Below, piece after piece: positions 9,801 to 19,326 of a stretch of DNA of 64,000 nt (within the stretch, counting starts at the first letter, position 1; the number at the start of each line of letters is the position of its first letter). The notes beneath the pieces are model-generated. The model worked only from the letters and a program-made list of their open reading frames with translations. It was not told the origin of the DNA and ran no database searches. The position numbers were made by a program, and so were the translations under genes. The DNA is from Albidovulum aestuarii (lineage in GTDB: Bacteria; Pseudomonadota; Alphaproteobacteria; Rhodobacterales; Rhodobacteraceae), in NCBI RefSeq assembly GCF_029961185.1, contig NZ_JASBQQ010000001.1:248001-312000 (forward strand), in the 5' to 3' direction.

Positions 9801-11405
9801 TCACATCCGGAAGACGCCGAAGCGCGTCGGTTCAATGGGGGCGTTTAGCGCTGCGGAGAGGGAAAGCGAGAGCACTTCTCGGCTCTTGCGCGGGTCGATG
9901 ATGCCGTCGTCCCAGAGGCGGGCCGAGGCGTAGAGGGGATGCGACTGTTCCTCGAACATCTCGATCGTCGGGCGTTTAAATTCTGACTCTTCCTCGGCGC
10001 TCCACGTCCCCCCTGCCCGCTCGATCCCGTCGCGTTTGACGGTGGCAAGCACGCCTGCCGCCTGTTCGCCGCCCATGACGGAGATGCGGGAATTGGGCCA
10101 CGTCCAGAGGAAGCGGGGGCTGTAGGCGCGGCCCGCCATGCCATAGTTCCCGGCGCCGAAGGAGCCGCCGACCAGCATGGTGATCTTCGGAACATTGGTG
10201 GTGGCCACCGCCGTCACCATCTTGGCGCCGTGCCGGGCGATGCCCTCGTTTTCATATTTCCGCCCGACCATGAAGCCGGTGATGTTCTGCAGGAAGACGA
10301 GCGGGATATTGCGCTGGCTGCAGAGTTCCACGAAATGCGCGCCCTTGATCGCGGACTCAGAGAAGAGGACGCCGTTATTGGCGACGATCCCGACCGGGCA
10401 GCCTTCGACATGGGCAAAACCCGTCACCAGCGTCTCACCAAAGCGCGGCTTGAATTCGTCGAAGCGCGAGCCGTCGACGATGCGCGCGATCACCTCGCGG
10501 ATGTCGTAGGGTGTGCGCAAATCGGCCGGGACGAGGCCGAGGATTTCCTCGGGATCATAGGCGGGGGCTTCGGGGCTCTGCCAGTCGACGCTCTGCGGCT
10601 TGCGGCGGTTCAGGTGGCTGACCGCGCGGCGGGCGAGCGCCAGCGCATGGGCATCATCCTCCGCCAGATAATCGGCGACACCGGAAAGGCGGGTATGCAC
10701 GTCGCCGCCGCCCAGGTCCTCGGCGCTGACGACTTCGCCCGTCGCGGCCTTCACGAGCGGCGGGCCGGCAAGGAAGATCGTCCCCTGTTCCTTCACGATG
10801 ATCGAGACATCGGACATCGCGGGCACATAGGCGCCACCCGCAGTGCAGGACCCCATGACAACGGCGATCTGGGGGATGCCCTTCGCGCTCATCTGCGCCT
10901 GATTGAAGAAGATGCGGCCGAAATGGTCGCGGTCGGGAAAGACCTCATCCTGATTGGGCAGGTTGGCGCCGCCGCTGTCCACAAGATAGATGCAGGGCAG
11001 ATGGTTTTCCTCGGCGATCTCCTGCGCGCGGAGGTGTTTCTTGACCGTCATCGGGTAATAGGTGCCACCCTTCACGGTGGCATCGTTTGCCACCACCATG
11101 ACCTCCTGCCCATGCACCCGGCCAATGCCCGCGATGACGCCCGCAGCGGGGGCGTCGCCATTGTACATCCCGTGAGCAGCAGTCGCGCCGATTTCGAGGA
11201 ACGGGGAACCCGCATCGAGAAGGTTCGCCACCCGTTCGCGCGGCGGCATCTTGCCCCGCGCGACATGGCGGGCGAGGGACTTCTCACCGCCGCCAGCGGC
11301 GGCCATTGCCGCAGCCTCGGCGATAGTCGCCAGCATCGCCTCATGCGCCGCGCAGTTGGCGCGGTAGCTGTCGGAGCCGGTCAGAACCTGACTTGCGAGC
11401 TTCAT
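9801..11405 (-). CDS. liuB: 3-methylcrotonyl-CoA carboxylase, beta (carboxyltransferase) subunit
   Basis: This 534-residue carboxyltransferase partner of LiuD moves carboxybiotin CO2 onto 3-methylcrotonyl-CoA. The N-terminal half carries [27 protein letters not shown] and [33 protein letters not shown]. The C-terminal half has [27 protein letters not shown] and the glycine-rich [20 protein letters not shown] that lines the CoA and biotin sites. The order and sequences are those of methylcrotonyl-CoA rather than propionyl-CoA carboxylases. It starts the run liuB-nuclease-ASCH-liuD-GST-liuE-liuC. Confidence 0.95.
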   Translation of the reverse strand: MKLASQVLTGSDSYRANCAAHEAMLATIAEAAAMAAAGGGEKSLARHVARGKMPPRERVANLLDAGSPFLEIGATAAHGMYNGDAPAAGVIAGIGRVHGQEVMVVANDATVKGGTYYPMTVKKHLRAQEIAEENHLPCIYLVDSGGANLPNQDEVFPDRDHFGRIFFNQAQMSAKGIPQIAVVMGSCTAGGAYVPAMSDVSIIVKEQGTIFLAGPPLVKAATGEVVSAEDLGGGDVHTRLSGVADYLAEDDAHALALARRAVSHLNRRKPQSVDWQSPEAPAYDPEEILGLVPADLRTPYDIREVIARIVDGSRFDEFKPRFGETLVTGFAHVEGCPVGIVANNGVLFSESAIKGAHFVELCSQRNIPLVFLQNITGFMVGRKYENEGIARHGAKMVTAVATTNVPKITMLVGGSFGAGNYGMAGRAYSPRFLWTWPNSRISVMGGEQAAGVLATVKRDGIERAGGTWSAEEESEFKRPTIEMFEEQSHPLYASARLWDDGIIDPRKSREVLSLSLSAALNAPIEPTRFGVFRM

Positions 11406-11479
11406 GCGTCTGCCTCCAGACCCTTGATTGCATTCCGATGCGGCTTTGCAGCAACACCCTGCCGCGCCGCAGAATAAAA

Positions 11480-11493
11480 TTGACTCAGGTCAA
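11480..11493. promoter_or_regulatory. FNR/FnrL-type box upstream of the OmpW gene
   Basis: TTGACTCAGGTCAA is a perfect dyad (TTGAC-N4-GTCAA), 59 bases upstream of the ompW start codon and between divergent liuB and ompW. It fits the FNR/FnrL consensus TTGAY-N4-RTCAA. E. coli ompW is known to respond to oxygen through FNR. Whether FnrL activates or represses here cannot be told without the transcription start. Confidence 0.7.
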
Positions 11494-11551
11494 AGCCTCC
11501 GCCAGCCCGCGCGCTAGGACGGTCCTGCGCGCGACCAAAGAGGGAACGACC

Positions 11552-12145
11552 ATGAAACTTACAATACTGCCCGCCATCCTCGCCCTTGCCGTCGCCGCCC
11601 CGGTGCACGCCCAGTCCGCAGGTGACTGGACGCTCGGCCTTGGTTTCGGCTACGTCGATCCGAAGGATGACAACGGCTTGCTTGCAGGTGCTCAAACCAG
11701 CGTCGACGAGAATATCCGCCCGACGATCACCGTTGAGTATTTCCCCTGGGACAATGTCGGTATCGAGCTGCTGGCGGCAACACCGTTCAAGCACACAGCA
11801 ACCGTACAGGGTGTCGGCACCGCGACGGTCAAGCACCTGCCGCCCACCCTGTCGCTGGTCTATCATATGCCGACCGGCGGCAAGCTGACGCCGTTCTTCG
11901 GCGCGGGCCTCAACTACACCACGTTCTTCTCTGAAAAATCGGCGCTTGGGAACGTCAAGCTGGACGATTCCTTTGGGCTGGCGGTGAAAGCGGGCGTTGA
12001 TTTCGCGCTGAGCGACAAGGGCGCTCTGAGGACCGAGGTCCGCTGGATGGACATCGAAAGCGATGTATCTCTGGGCGGCGCGCCGATCGGCACGGTCGAT
12101 ATCGACCCGATCGTGGTCGGCATGTCCTATGTCATGAAATTCTGA
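11552..12145 (+). CDS. ompW: OmpW family outer-membrane protein
   Basis: This 197-residue small beta-barrel porin has a signal peptide (MKLTILPAILALAVAAPVHA, cleavage after about residue 20). A run of amphipathic strands follows, with the family hallmarks FGYVDPKDDNG, TVEYFPWDNVGIELLAATPF, TLSLVYHMP, TPFFGAGLNYTTFF and a C-terminal aromatic (SYVMKF). AGAGGGA precedes the ATG. OmpW barrels let small hydrophobic molecules cross the outer membrane. The gene is alone on the plus strand within the minus-strand liu block, with an FNR-type box upstream and a strong terminator downstream. Confidence 0.92.
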   Translation: MKLTILPAILALAVAAPVHAQSAGDWTLGLGFGYVDPKDDNGLLAGAQTSVDENIRPTITVEYFPWDNVGIELLAATPFKHTATVQGVGTATVKHLPPTLSLVYHMPTGGKLTPFFGAGLNYTTFFSEKSALGNVKLDDSFGLAVKAGVDFALSDKGALRTEVRWMDIESDVSLGGAPIGTVDIDPIVVGMSYVMKF

Positions 12146-12164
12146 GCCGCATACAGGCACAGGG

Positions 12165-12199
12165 AAGGGGCGCGTCAGGTAGGGGACGCGCCCTTTATT
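12165..12199 (+). terminator. Rho-independent terminator of ompW
   Basis: GGGCGCGTC (12168-12176) pairs with GACGCGCCC (12185-12193). The stem is extended by a G-U and two A-T pairs, and TTTATT follows. It lies between convergent ompW and liuA, 20 bases after the ompW stop, and probably serves ompW. Confidence 0.8.
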
Positions 12200-12219
12200 C
12201 GTGGCGGGTGACCCTTGCT

Positions 12220-13383
12220 TCACCCCATCGCCCCCATCAACTCCCGCCCGATCAGCATGCGGCGGATCTCGCTCGTCCCGGCGCCGATCTCCATCAGCTT
12301 GGCGTCGCGGAAGATGCGGGCGACGGGGGTTTCGTTCATGAAGCCCATGCCGCCCATCGCCTGCACCGCCTGATGGGCGACGTTCATCGCCTCTTCGGAG
12401 GCATAGAGCACGCAGGCCGCCGCGTCCTGACGCGTGACCTCGCCCCGGTCGCAGGCTTTCGCCACCTCGTAGATATAGGCGCGGGACGAGTTCATCTTGG
12501 TATACATGTCGGCGATCTTGGCCTGCATCAGTTGGAAGTTCCCGATCGGCTGGCCGAACTGCTTGCGTTGGGCGATGTAGGGCATCACCTCATCCATGCA
12601 GGCGGCCATGATGCCGGGGCCGATGGCAGAGAGGACCACGCGTTCGTAGTCGAGCCCCGACATCAGGACACGGACGCCCTTGCCCTCTTCGCCAAGGATG
12701 TTTTCGAACGGCACTTCGACATCCTCGAACACCAGTTCGGCGGTGTTCGACCCGCGCATGCCGAGCTTGTCAAAATGCTTGGAAGTGGAAAAGCCCTTCA
12801 TCTCCTTTTCCACGAGAAAGGCGGTGATGCCCTTCGATCCGGCCTCGGGATCGGTCTTGGCATAGACGACAAGAGTATCGGCGTCCGGCCCGTTGGTGAT
12901 CCAGAACTTGGTGCCGTTCAGGACGAAGCGGTCGTTCTTCTTCTCGGCGCGGAGTTTCATCGACACCACGTCCGACCCCGCCCCCGCCTCGGACATCGCG
13001 AGCGCGCCGACATGATCGCCGGAAATCAGGCGCGGCAGGTATTTCTGCTTCTGCTCTGGCGAGCCGTTCAGCTTGATCTGGTTGACGCAAAGGTTGGAAT
13101 GCGCGCCGTAGGACAGCGAGACCGAGGCCGAGGCCCGCGCGATCTCCTCCACAGCGACGCAATGGGCGAGATAGCCCATCCCTGCCCCGCCGTATTCCTC
13201 GGGCACCGTGATGCCAAGGAGCCCTAGATCACCCATCTCTTTCCAAAGCTCTGCCGGGAAGTCGTTCGCCCGGTCGATCTCGGCGGCCATCGGCCTGACG
13301 CGCTCCTGCGCCCAGCGATGAACCATGTCGCGCAAGGCCTCGATCTCATCGCCCAAATGGAACTTCATGGATGCGGTGAACAT
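12220..13383 (-). CDS. liuA: Isovaleryl-CoA dehydrogenase
   Basis: This 387-residue flavin acyl-CoA dehydrogenase oxidises isovaleryl-CoA to 3-methylcrotonyl-CoA, the substrate of LiuB/LiuD. It carries the two acyl-CoA dehydrogenase signatures ([16 protein letters not shown] and [42 protein letters not shown]). The segment [18 protein letters not shown] contains the Glu that is the catalytic base in isovaleryl-CoA dehydrogenases. The ATG at 13381-13383 was chosen because GGGGGC precedes it and the protein then starts like the family ([21 protein letters not shown]). Electrons go to ETF. It is separated from liuB by the inserted ompW unit. Confidence 0.94.
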   Translation of the reverse strand: MFTASMKFHLGDEIEALRDMVHRWAQERVRPMAAEIDRANDFPAELWKEMGDLGLLGITVPEEYGGAGMGYLAHCVAVEEIARASASVSLSYGAHSNLCVNQIKLNGSPEQKQKYLPRLISGDHVGALAMSEAGAGSDVVSMKLRAEKKNDRFVLNGTKFWITNGPDADTLVVYAKTDPEAGSKGITAFLVEKEMKGFSTSKHFDKLGMRGSNTAELVFEDVEVPFENILGEEGKGVRVLMSGLDYERVVLSAIGPGIMAACMDEVMPYIAQRKQFGQPIGNFQLMQAKIADMYTKMNSSRAYIYEVAKACDRGEVTRQDAAACVLYASEEAMNVAHQAVQAMGGMGFMNETPVARIFRDAKLMEIGAGTSEIRRMLIGRELMGAMG

Positions 13384-13401
13384 TGGCGCCCCCGAAAGAA
13401 A

Positions 13402-13415
13402 TGAACGTATGTTCA
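13402..13415. promoter_or_regulatory. Dyad operator candidate upstream of liuA
   Basis: TGAAC-GTAT-GTTCA is a 5-bp perfect dyad ending 19 bases before the liuA start codon, embedded in AATGAACGTATGTTCAATT. Symmetric GAAC/GTTC boxes are common sites for TetR-type regulators of acyl-CoA catabolic genes. No regulator gene is adjacent in this window. Confidence 0.4.
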
Positions 13416-13581
13416 ATTCATAGATCGAAAGGGTGAGTCGGGTCAATGGGTGTCAACGCCACCAACATAAAGCCACACAAGGCGCCATTTGCCCGTCAAC
13501 GCCAAAACGATCCCATGAAAAAAGCGATGTCGCACCCGGCATCTGAAGTATCATTCGCATGCTGGATGGAGGATTCGTGAC

Positions 13582-13977
13582 ATGGCACATGGGCGGAAAC
13601 TGATTTCAAATGGCAATCCGATGGAGAGCTTGGTCGGCTTCAGCCGCGCGGTTCGGGTCGGCAATTTCATAGCTGTCGGAGGAACCGCCCCCGTCAATCG
13701 CGACGGCAAGACCGTTGGCGTTGGCGATGTTTTCGAGCAGACCAAACAATGCTTCGAGATCATAAGGGATGCGTTGGAACAGGCCGGTTCCGGTTTGCAG
13801 GATATCGTGCGGACCCGGGTCATCCTGACCGACATCGACAACTGGAAACAGGCCATCGAGGCCCGGAAACTTTACTGCCTCGATGCACGACCAGTCGATA
13901 CCATCATGGCGATCAACCGCTTCGTGAATCCCGAATGGCTCGTCGAGATTGAAGTGGATGCGGTTGTTCCTGACTGA
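13582..13977 (+). CDS. RidA family protein
   Basis: This 131-residue Rid (YjgF/YER057c/UK114) family protein belongs to small trimeric cytoplasmic enzymes, some of which hydrolyse reactive enamines and imines. The pattern GNFIAVGGTAPVNRDGKTVGVGDVFEQTKQCFEIIRDALEQAG matches the family core. DIVRTRVILTDIDNWKQAIEA contains the conserved Arg that binds the substrate carboxylate in active members. The ending EWLVEIEVDAVVPD is normal. The ATG follows GGAGG by nine bases. It is a single gene between liuA and a convergent aminotransferase. The exact substrate is not visible. Confidence 0.87.
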   Translation: MAHGRKLISNGNPMESLVGFSRAVRVGNFIAVGGTAPVNRDGKTVGVGDVFEQTKQCFEIIRDALEQAGSGLQDIVRTRVILTDIDNWKQAIEARKLYCLDARPVDTIMAINRFVNPEWLVEIEVDAVVPD

Positions 13978-14022
13978 CGGGGGAAAGGCACAAACGGTCA
14001 CAACCGCCCGAACGTTCCGCCC

Positions 14023-15249
14023 TCAATCCGCCGAAGGCACCATATCGACAGGCGCAGCCTCGCCCTGATGAACGGCTGAGACCTCGGCACGGATGATCCG
14101 GGCGATGAGCGCCGCGTCCTCAGTCGAAAAGGTCAGCGGCAGACGCATGTCGATGAGACCCGACAGGATACGGTCGGTCTTCGGCAGCGATTGGCGTTCG
14201 GCATAGCGCCAGCTGTCGTGACGCGAGGTGAAACCGGTGGGCTCGGCATGGCCGAACCATTTCAACTCCACCCCCCGGTTCGCGGCGCGGGCGATCACGG
14301 CACGAACGCGGCCCTCTGACCAGTCGGGCAGAAGGAACTGGAAGGATGAAGCAACATAGGCCTCTTCCGCCGGGCGCGGGATGAGCTTCAGGCCTGGCGT
14401 ATCGGCGAGCCCCGCCTCCAGCACCTTGTAGAGCGCGTTCCAGCGGGCGCATTGCGCGGGAAGGTCAGCAAGCTGCGGGCGCAGGATCGCCGCGCGCAGG
14501 TTGTCCATCCGGCCCGAGACGTTCGGAGTCACAAATTTCACCTTCTCGAACGCATCGGGGCCGGGGGCGGTGTGGTGGCGGCCGTAAAGCATGTAGCTGC
14601 CCGATAGAATCGTGGCCCGCGCCATCAGATCAGGATCGTCAGAGACGAGAAGCCCGCCCTCCCCGGAATTCATGTGCTTGTAGGTCTGGGTCGAATAGCA
14701 GCCCGCGACACCCCAGCGTCCCGACGGTACGCCCCGCCAGGCGGCACCCATCGTATGGGCGCAATCCTCGATCACCTTCACCCCCGCTGCGTCGCATAGC
14801 GCCATCAGCCGGTCCATGTCGCAGATATGGCCACGCATATGGCTGAGAAGCAGCGCCTTGGCCCCGGGCAGCTTGGCCGCAAGATCATCAAGGTCGATCA
14901 CCAGGTCTTCGGTCGTCTCAACAAAGACCGGCCTGCCGCCAACTGCGGCGATAGCGCCGGGAACGGGGGCGAGCGTGAAGGCATTGGTCAGGACCGTGTC
15001 GCCGGGACCGATGCCGATGGCGCGGAGGGCGCAACCGATCGCATAGCCGCCCGAGGCGACGGCAAGGCAGTATTTCGCACCGGTATAAGCTGCGAACTCC
15101 TCCTCCAGAAGCGCCGTTTCGGCCACTTCCTCCGCGACGGTATTGTAGCGGTGCAGCCGCCCGTGGCGCATGACCCTGATCGCCGCCTCGATCCCCGCCT
15201 CGGGGATCTGCTCCTGCTGGGTGAAACTGCCTGTAAAACGCTCGCTCAT
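14023..15249 (-). CDS. DegT/DnrJ/EryC1/StrS family PLP-dependent aminotransferase
   Basis: This 408-residue fold-type I PLP enzyme belongs to a family that usually aminates keto-sugars for cell-surface glycans or antibiotics. The cofactor region is seen in CLAVASGGYAIGCALRAIGI, VIEDCAHTMGAAWRGVPSGRWG and STQTYKHMNSGEGGLLVSDD, the last holding the Schiff-base lysine. The ATG at 15247-15249 is preceded by GGAGA. No sugar-nucleotide genes are next to it, so it is an orphan member and its substrate is unknown. Confidence 0.86.
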   Translation of the reverse strand: MSERFTGSFTQQEQIPEAGIEAAIRVMRHGRLHRYNTVAEEVAETALLEEEFAAYTGAKYCLAVASGGYAIGCALRAIGIGPGDTVLTNAFTLAPVPGAIAAVGGRPVFVETTEDLVIDLDDLAAKLPGAKALLLSHMRGHICDMDRLMALCDAAGVKVIEDCAHTMGAAWRGVPSGRWGVAGCYSTQTYKHMNSGEGGLLVSDDPDLMARATILSGSYMLYGRHHTAPGPDAFEKVKFVTPNVSGRMDNLRAAILRPQLADLPAQCARWNALYKVLEAGLADTPGLKLIPRPAEEAYVASSFQFLLPDWSEGRVRAVIARAANRGVELKWFGHAEPTGFTSRHDSWRYAERQSLPKTDRILSGLIDMRLPLTFSTEDAALIARIIRAEVSAVHQGEAAPVDMVPSAD

Positions 15250-15392
15250 TCGGTCTTCTCTCCTGCCCGTCAAACCCGGTCAATAACCAGTGAACCGGTT
15301 CGGATTCGTGAAACCCGTCTTTCAGCCCCGCAAAACAGCCCGACTATGGCACCTTCCCATTCCCAAATAGGAAGGGCGTACGTATTGCCGAG

Positions 15393-16055
15393 CTAGCCGA
15401 TCAGCCCGCGAACGATCTCCGGCAGATCGGCGAAGTCGTCAATCAACGCCTCCGGCGCAAAACCGGCCACCCCCTGCCCTGCCGGGCCAAAGGTAACCAA
15501 AGCCACCGGAACACCCGCCGCGCGGCCCGTCTGGCGGTCGGTATCCGTGTCGCCGATCAGAATTGAGTTCTCGACGCGCCCCCCCGCCCGTTCGACCGAC
15601 AGCCGGTATGGCGCGGGGTCAGGTTTACGCACTGGGAGCGTATCCGCGCCGATGAGGGAACCGAAGAGGCCCCGTACCCCAAGCCGCGTCATCAGCACCT
15701 CGGCCAGACGTTCGGGCTTGTTGGTACAGATGCCCGTCGCATAACCGGCCGCCCTGAGCGCCTCGACCGCCTCGATGGCACCGGGATAAAGCCGCGTTTC
15801 GCGATCGATCCCCTCCTCATAGGCCGCGAGCAGGATCGGGTACTGCGCGTCGACCTCGGCCTCGCCGCCCTGCCCCAGCCGGGAAAACCCCAGCCGCAGC
15901 ATTGCGCGGCCGCCGTGAAAGGCGGTCAGCGCATCTGCAACCGGGTCAAGCATATTGCCGACCCCAAGCCCACGGAAACAGGCATTGGCCGCAGCAATCA
16001 GGTCGGCCGAGGTGTCCGCGAGCGTCCCGTCGAGATCGAAAATAACCGTGCGCAT
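15393..16055 (-). CDS. gph: Phosphoglycolate phosphatase (HAD superfamily)
   Basis: This 220-residue HAD hydrolase probably dephosphorylates 2-phosphoglycolate formed during DNA repair or photorespiration-like side reactions. HAD motif I is FDLDGTLADTSADL near residue 6, motif II is GICTNKP, motif III is the lysine in RKPDPAPY, and motif IV is LIGDTDTDRQTGRAAG. The ATG at 16053-16055 starts the protein with MRTVIFDLDG as in the family. A longer frame back to 16382 is rejected because it crosses the divergent glmU. The 143 bases to the next gene hold no clear terminator. Confidence 0.88.
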   Translation of the reverse strand: MRTVIFDLDGTLADTSADLIAAANACFRGLGVGNMLDPVADALTAFHGGRAMLRLGFSRLGQGGEAEVDAQYPILLAAYEEGIDRETRLYPGAIEAVEALRAAGYATGICTNKPERLAEVLMTRLGVRGLFGSLIGADTLPVRKPDPAPYRLSVERAGGRVENSILIGDTDTDRQTGRAAGVPVALVTFGPAGQGVAGFAPEALIDDFADLPEIVRGLIG

Positions 16056-16161
16056 CGTCGCCCGTCCCCTGTAACCTGCCGAAAGGTGTTGTGAAGCCGC
16101 GCCCCTTGCGGCATTTGCGGCCATCGTTAAAACGTGCCGGACGTCAAGGGAAGTCTCATTC

Positions 16162-17511
16162 ATGGCCACAGCGCTTATCATTCTCGCCGCCGGACAGGGG
16201 ACCCGGATGAATTCCGACCTGCCCAAGGTCCTGCACAAAGTGGCAGGCGCGCCGGTCCTTGCCCATGCAATGCGGGCGGGCGCGACGCTGGAACCTGAAC
16301 GGATGATCGTCGTGACCGGACACGAAGGCGAAGCCGTCTCCAAGGCAGCCCGCGAGGTAGATGAAACCGTCGTTACCGTCACACAGGATCAACAGCTCGG
16401 CACCGGCCATGCCGTGGCACAAGCCCTGCCCGCGCTTGAGGGCTTTAAGGGCAAGGTGCTGATCCTCTTTGGCGACACACCACTCATTCGCACCGAAACG
16501 CTGGAGGCGCTGGCCGGTTCGGCGACCGACATCACCGTCCTCGGATTTGAACCCGCCAATCCGCGCCGTTATGGCCGACTGATCCTGTCGGGCGACTTGC
16601 TTGAGCGGATCGTTGAGGCAAAGGATGCAACCGAAGCCGAACGTGCAGTAACACTTTGCAACGGCGGGCTGATGGCAGTTGAGGCCGAGCTGCTTTCAGA
16701 CCTCGTCACCGGGCTCTCGAACGACAATGCGGCGGGTGAATACTACCTGACCGAGATCGTCGCGCTGGCCCGCGCCAAGGGCCGCTCTGCCTCGGTCGTG
16801 ACCTGTGGTGAGGGCGAAACTCTTGGCGTCGACACCCGCGCGCAGCTTGCACAGGCCGAGGCCAGCTTTCAGGCCCGCGCCCGGGCCGAGGCGCAGGAGA
16901 ACGGCGTCACGATGACCGCGCCCGAAACCGTCTTCTTCGCCTATGATACCGTGATCGGCCGCGATACGGTCATCGCCCCCAATGTCGTCTTTGGCCCCGG
17001 CGTAACCGTCGAAAGCGAAGCGGAGATCCGCGCGTTCTGCCATCTTGAAGGCTGCCATATCTCGCGCGGCGCCACGGTCGGCCCCTTTGCGCGCCTCCGC
17101 CCCGGCGCTGAACTGGCCGAGGACGTGCATGTCGGCAATTTCGTCGAGATCAAGAACGCGATCCTCGACGAAGGCGTCAAGGTTGGCCATCTGACCTATC
17201 TGGGCGACGCCCATATCGGCGAGCATACGAATATCGGCGCGGGCACGATCACCTGCAATTATGACGGGGTGATGAAGCACCGGACCGAGATCGGCAAACG
17301 CGCCTTCATCGGGTCGGACACGATGCTGGTCGCCCCGGTGAAGGTGGGCGATGGGGCGCTGACGGCCTCGGGCTCGGTCATCACGCAGGACGTTCCGGCA
17401 GAGGCTCTGGCCATTTCGCGCGCCAAACAGGAAACAAAACCCGGCCTCGCGACAAAATTGTTCGAAAAGCTGAAACAAATAAAGGCAAAACGCCAGAAAG
17501 AGGCGCAGTAA
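16162..17511 (+). CDS. glmU: Bifunctional GlcNAc-1-P uridylyltransferase / GlcN-1-P acetyltransferase
   Basis: This 449-residue cytoplasmic enzyme makes UDP-GlcNAc for peptidoglycan and LPS. The N-terminal pyrophosphorylase domain (about 1-225) has AAGQGTRMNSDLPKVLHKVAG. The C-terminal left-handed beta-helix acetyltransferase domain shows hexapeptide repeats and the acceptor-site stretches ATVGPFARLRPGAELAEDVHVGNFVEIKN and GTITCNYDGVMKHRTEIGKRAFIGSDTMLVAPV. The stop shares bases with the glmS start (TAATG), so the two are coupled. It is full length and looks functional. Confidence 0.97.
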   Translation: MATALIILAAGQGTRMNSDLPKVLHKVAGAPVLAHAMRAGATLEPERMIVVTGHEGEAVSKAAREVDETVVTVTQDQQLGTGHAVAQALPALEGFKGKVLILFGDTPLIRTETLEALAGSATDITVLGFEPANPRRYGRLILSGDLLERIVEAKDATEAERAVTLCNGGLMAVEAELLSDLVTGLSNDNAAGEYYLTEIVALARAKGRSASVVTCGEGETLGVDTRAQLAQAEASFQARARAEAQENGVTMTAPETVFFAYDTVIGRDTVIAPNVVFGPGVTVESEAEIRAFCHLEGCHISRGATVGPFARLRPGAELAEDVHVGNFVEIKNAILDEGVKVGHLTYLGDAHIGEHTNIGAGTITCNYDGVMKHRTEIGKRAFIGSDTMLVAPVKVGDGALTASGSVITQDVPAEALAISRAKQETKPGLATKLFEKLKQIKAKRQKEAQ

Positions 17512-19325
17512 TGTGCGGTATTGTTGGGGTGCTGGGCAGCCATGAGGTCGCGCCGATCCTTGTCGAGGCGCTGAAACGGCTGGAATATCGCGGCTACGAT
17601 TCCGCTGGGATCGCCACCGTGAATGGGGGCAGGCTGGACCGCCGACGCGCGGTCGGCAAACTCGTCAATCTGTCCGACCTTCTGGTTCACGACCCGCTCG
17701 CGGGCAAGGCCGGGATTGGCCATACCCGCTGGGCAACCCATGGCGCGGCGACGGTCGTCAACGCCCATCCGCACCGCTCCGGCCCGGTTGCCGTCGTCCA
17801 TAACGGTATCATCGAGAACTTCCGCGATCTGCGCACAGAACTTGCCGAAAAGGGACTGGCGGCGGAGACCGAGACCGACACCGAAACCGTCGCCCTTCTG
17901 ACCCGCCACCATATGGATCAGGGCATGAGCCCCCGCGACGCCGCGCGCGAGACCCTGCGCCGCCTTGAAGGCGCCTTCGCGCTTCTCTTCCTCTTCGACG
18001 GCGAGGAAGACCTGATGATCGCCGCCCGCAAGGGCTCGCCCCTAGCCATCGGCCATGGCGAGGGCGAGATGTTCGTGGGATCCGACGCCATCGCGCTCGC
18101 GCCGATGACCGACCGCATCACCTATCTGGAGGAAGGCGATTATGCCTTCGTCACCCGCGCAGGCGTCGAGATCTTCGACACCGCCGACCGCCGCGCCAAC
18201 CGTGAGCTGCAACAGATCCAGCTTGAGGCGACGCGGATCGAAAAGGCCGGCTACAAGCATTTCATGGCGAAAGAGATCGCCGAACAGCCGATCGTTCTGG
18301 CCGATGCAATCAAGCATTATTGCCGGGGCCGCCAGATCAATCTGCCCGAAGAACTGGACTTTTCAACGCTCGACCGGCTGACGCTGGTGGCTTGCGGCAC
18401 CGCGAACTATGCCTGCCTGACAGCGAAATACTGGTTCGAAAGCCTCGCGGGCCTGCCCTGCGAAGTCGATATCGCCTCGGAATTCCGCTACCGCGAACCG
18501 CCCATGCCGGAAAACTCCTACGCGATCTTCGTCAGCCAGTCGGGCGAAACCGCCGACACGCTGGCCGCCTTGCGGTACGCGAAGGAAAAGGTGGCCAAGA
18601 TCGTCTCCATCGTGAACGTGCCGACCTCCTCCATCGCGCGGGAAAGCGATGTGGCGCTGCCGATCCTTGCGGGCGTCGAGGTCGGCGTCGCCTCCACCAA
18701 GGCCTTTACCTGCCAGCTTTCGGTGCTCCTGCTTCTGGCGCTCAAGGCGGGTCATGACCGGGGAAGGATCGACGACAAGACCCTGGCGGAACACCTGAAA
18801 ACCTTCGCTACCCTGCCGGGCCTGATGAACCAGACGCTGACCCGTGAAGCCTCGATCGCCGTGATGGCGGCTGCCGTGGCCGAGGCGCAGGATGTCCTCT
18901 TCCTCGGGCGTGGCGCGATGTTCCCGCTGGCATTGGAAGGCGCACTTAAACTGAAAGAAATCAGTTATATACACGCCGAAGGCTATGCGTCAGGGGAACT
19001 CAAGCATGGCCCCATCGCGCTGATCGACAAGAACGTCCCCGTCGTCGTCCTCGCCCCGCGCGATGCGCTCTTCGACAAGACCGTGTCGAACATGCAGGAG
19101 GTGATGGCACGCCACGGCAAGGTCATCCTGATCACCGATCCGAAAGGCGCGGAGGAAGCAGGCCTTGGCACCTGGAAGACGCTGACCCTGCCCGAGATCC
19201 CGGCGATCTTCGCACCGATCCTTTACGCGCTGCCCGCCCAGCTTCTGGCCTATCACGCCGCCGTCGCCAAAGGCACCGACGTGGACCAGCCGAGGAACCT
19301 CGCGAAATCCGTTACGGTGGAATGA
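17511..19325 (+). CDS. glmS: Glutamine--fructose-6-phosphate aminotransferase (isomerising)
   Basis: This 604-residue enzyme forms glucosamine-6-phosphate from fructose-6-phosphate and glutamine, the first step towards UDP-GlcNAc. The N-terminal class II glutaminase domain begins MCGIVGVLG, with catalytic Cys after Met removal, and carries GIGHTRWATHGAAT. Two SIS sugar-isomerase domains follow (roughly 290-430 and 455-595), with ACGTANYACLTAKYWFE, SQSGETADTLAALRYAK and the C-terminal DQPRNLAKSVTVE typical of GlmS. It overlaps glmU by one base. There is no room for a leader ribozyme upstream. Confidence 0.97.
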   Translation: MCGIVGVLGSHEVAPILVEALKRLEYRGYDSAGIATVNGGRLDRRRAVGKLVNLSDLLVHDPLAGKAGIGHTRWATHGAATVVNAHPHRSGPVAVVHNGIIENFRDLRTELAEKGLAAETETDTETVALLTRHHMDQGMSPRDAARETLRRLEGAFALLFLFDGEEDLMIAARKGSPLAIGHGEGEMFVGSDAIALAPMTDRITYLEEGDYAFVTRAGVEIFDTADRRANRELQQIQLEATRIEKAGYKHFMAKEIAEQPIVLADAIKHYCRGRQINLPEELDFSTLDRLTLVACGTANYACLTAKYWFESLAGLPCEVDIASEFRYREPPMPENSYAIFVSQSGETADTLAALRYAKEKVAKIVSIVNVPTSSIARESDVALPILAGVEVGVASTKAFTCQLSVLLLLALKAGHDRGRIDDKTLAEHLKTFATLPGLMNQTLTREASIAVMAAAVAEAQDVLFLGRGAMFPLALEGALKLKEISYIHAEGYASGELKHGPIALIDKNVPVVVLAPRDALFDKTVSNMQEVMARHGKVILITDPKGAEEAGLGTWKTLTLPEIPAIFAPILYALPAQLLAYHAAVAKGTDVDQPRNLAKSVTVE

Positions 19326-19326
19326 C

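Noticed and set aside
17480-17515. glmS leader ribozyme
   Set aside because: glmU and glmS overlap by one base, so there is no leader to hold it, and the ribozyme is typical of Gram-positive bacteria.
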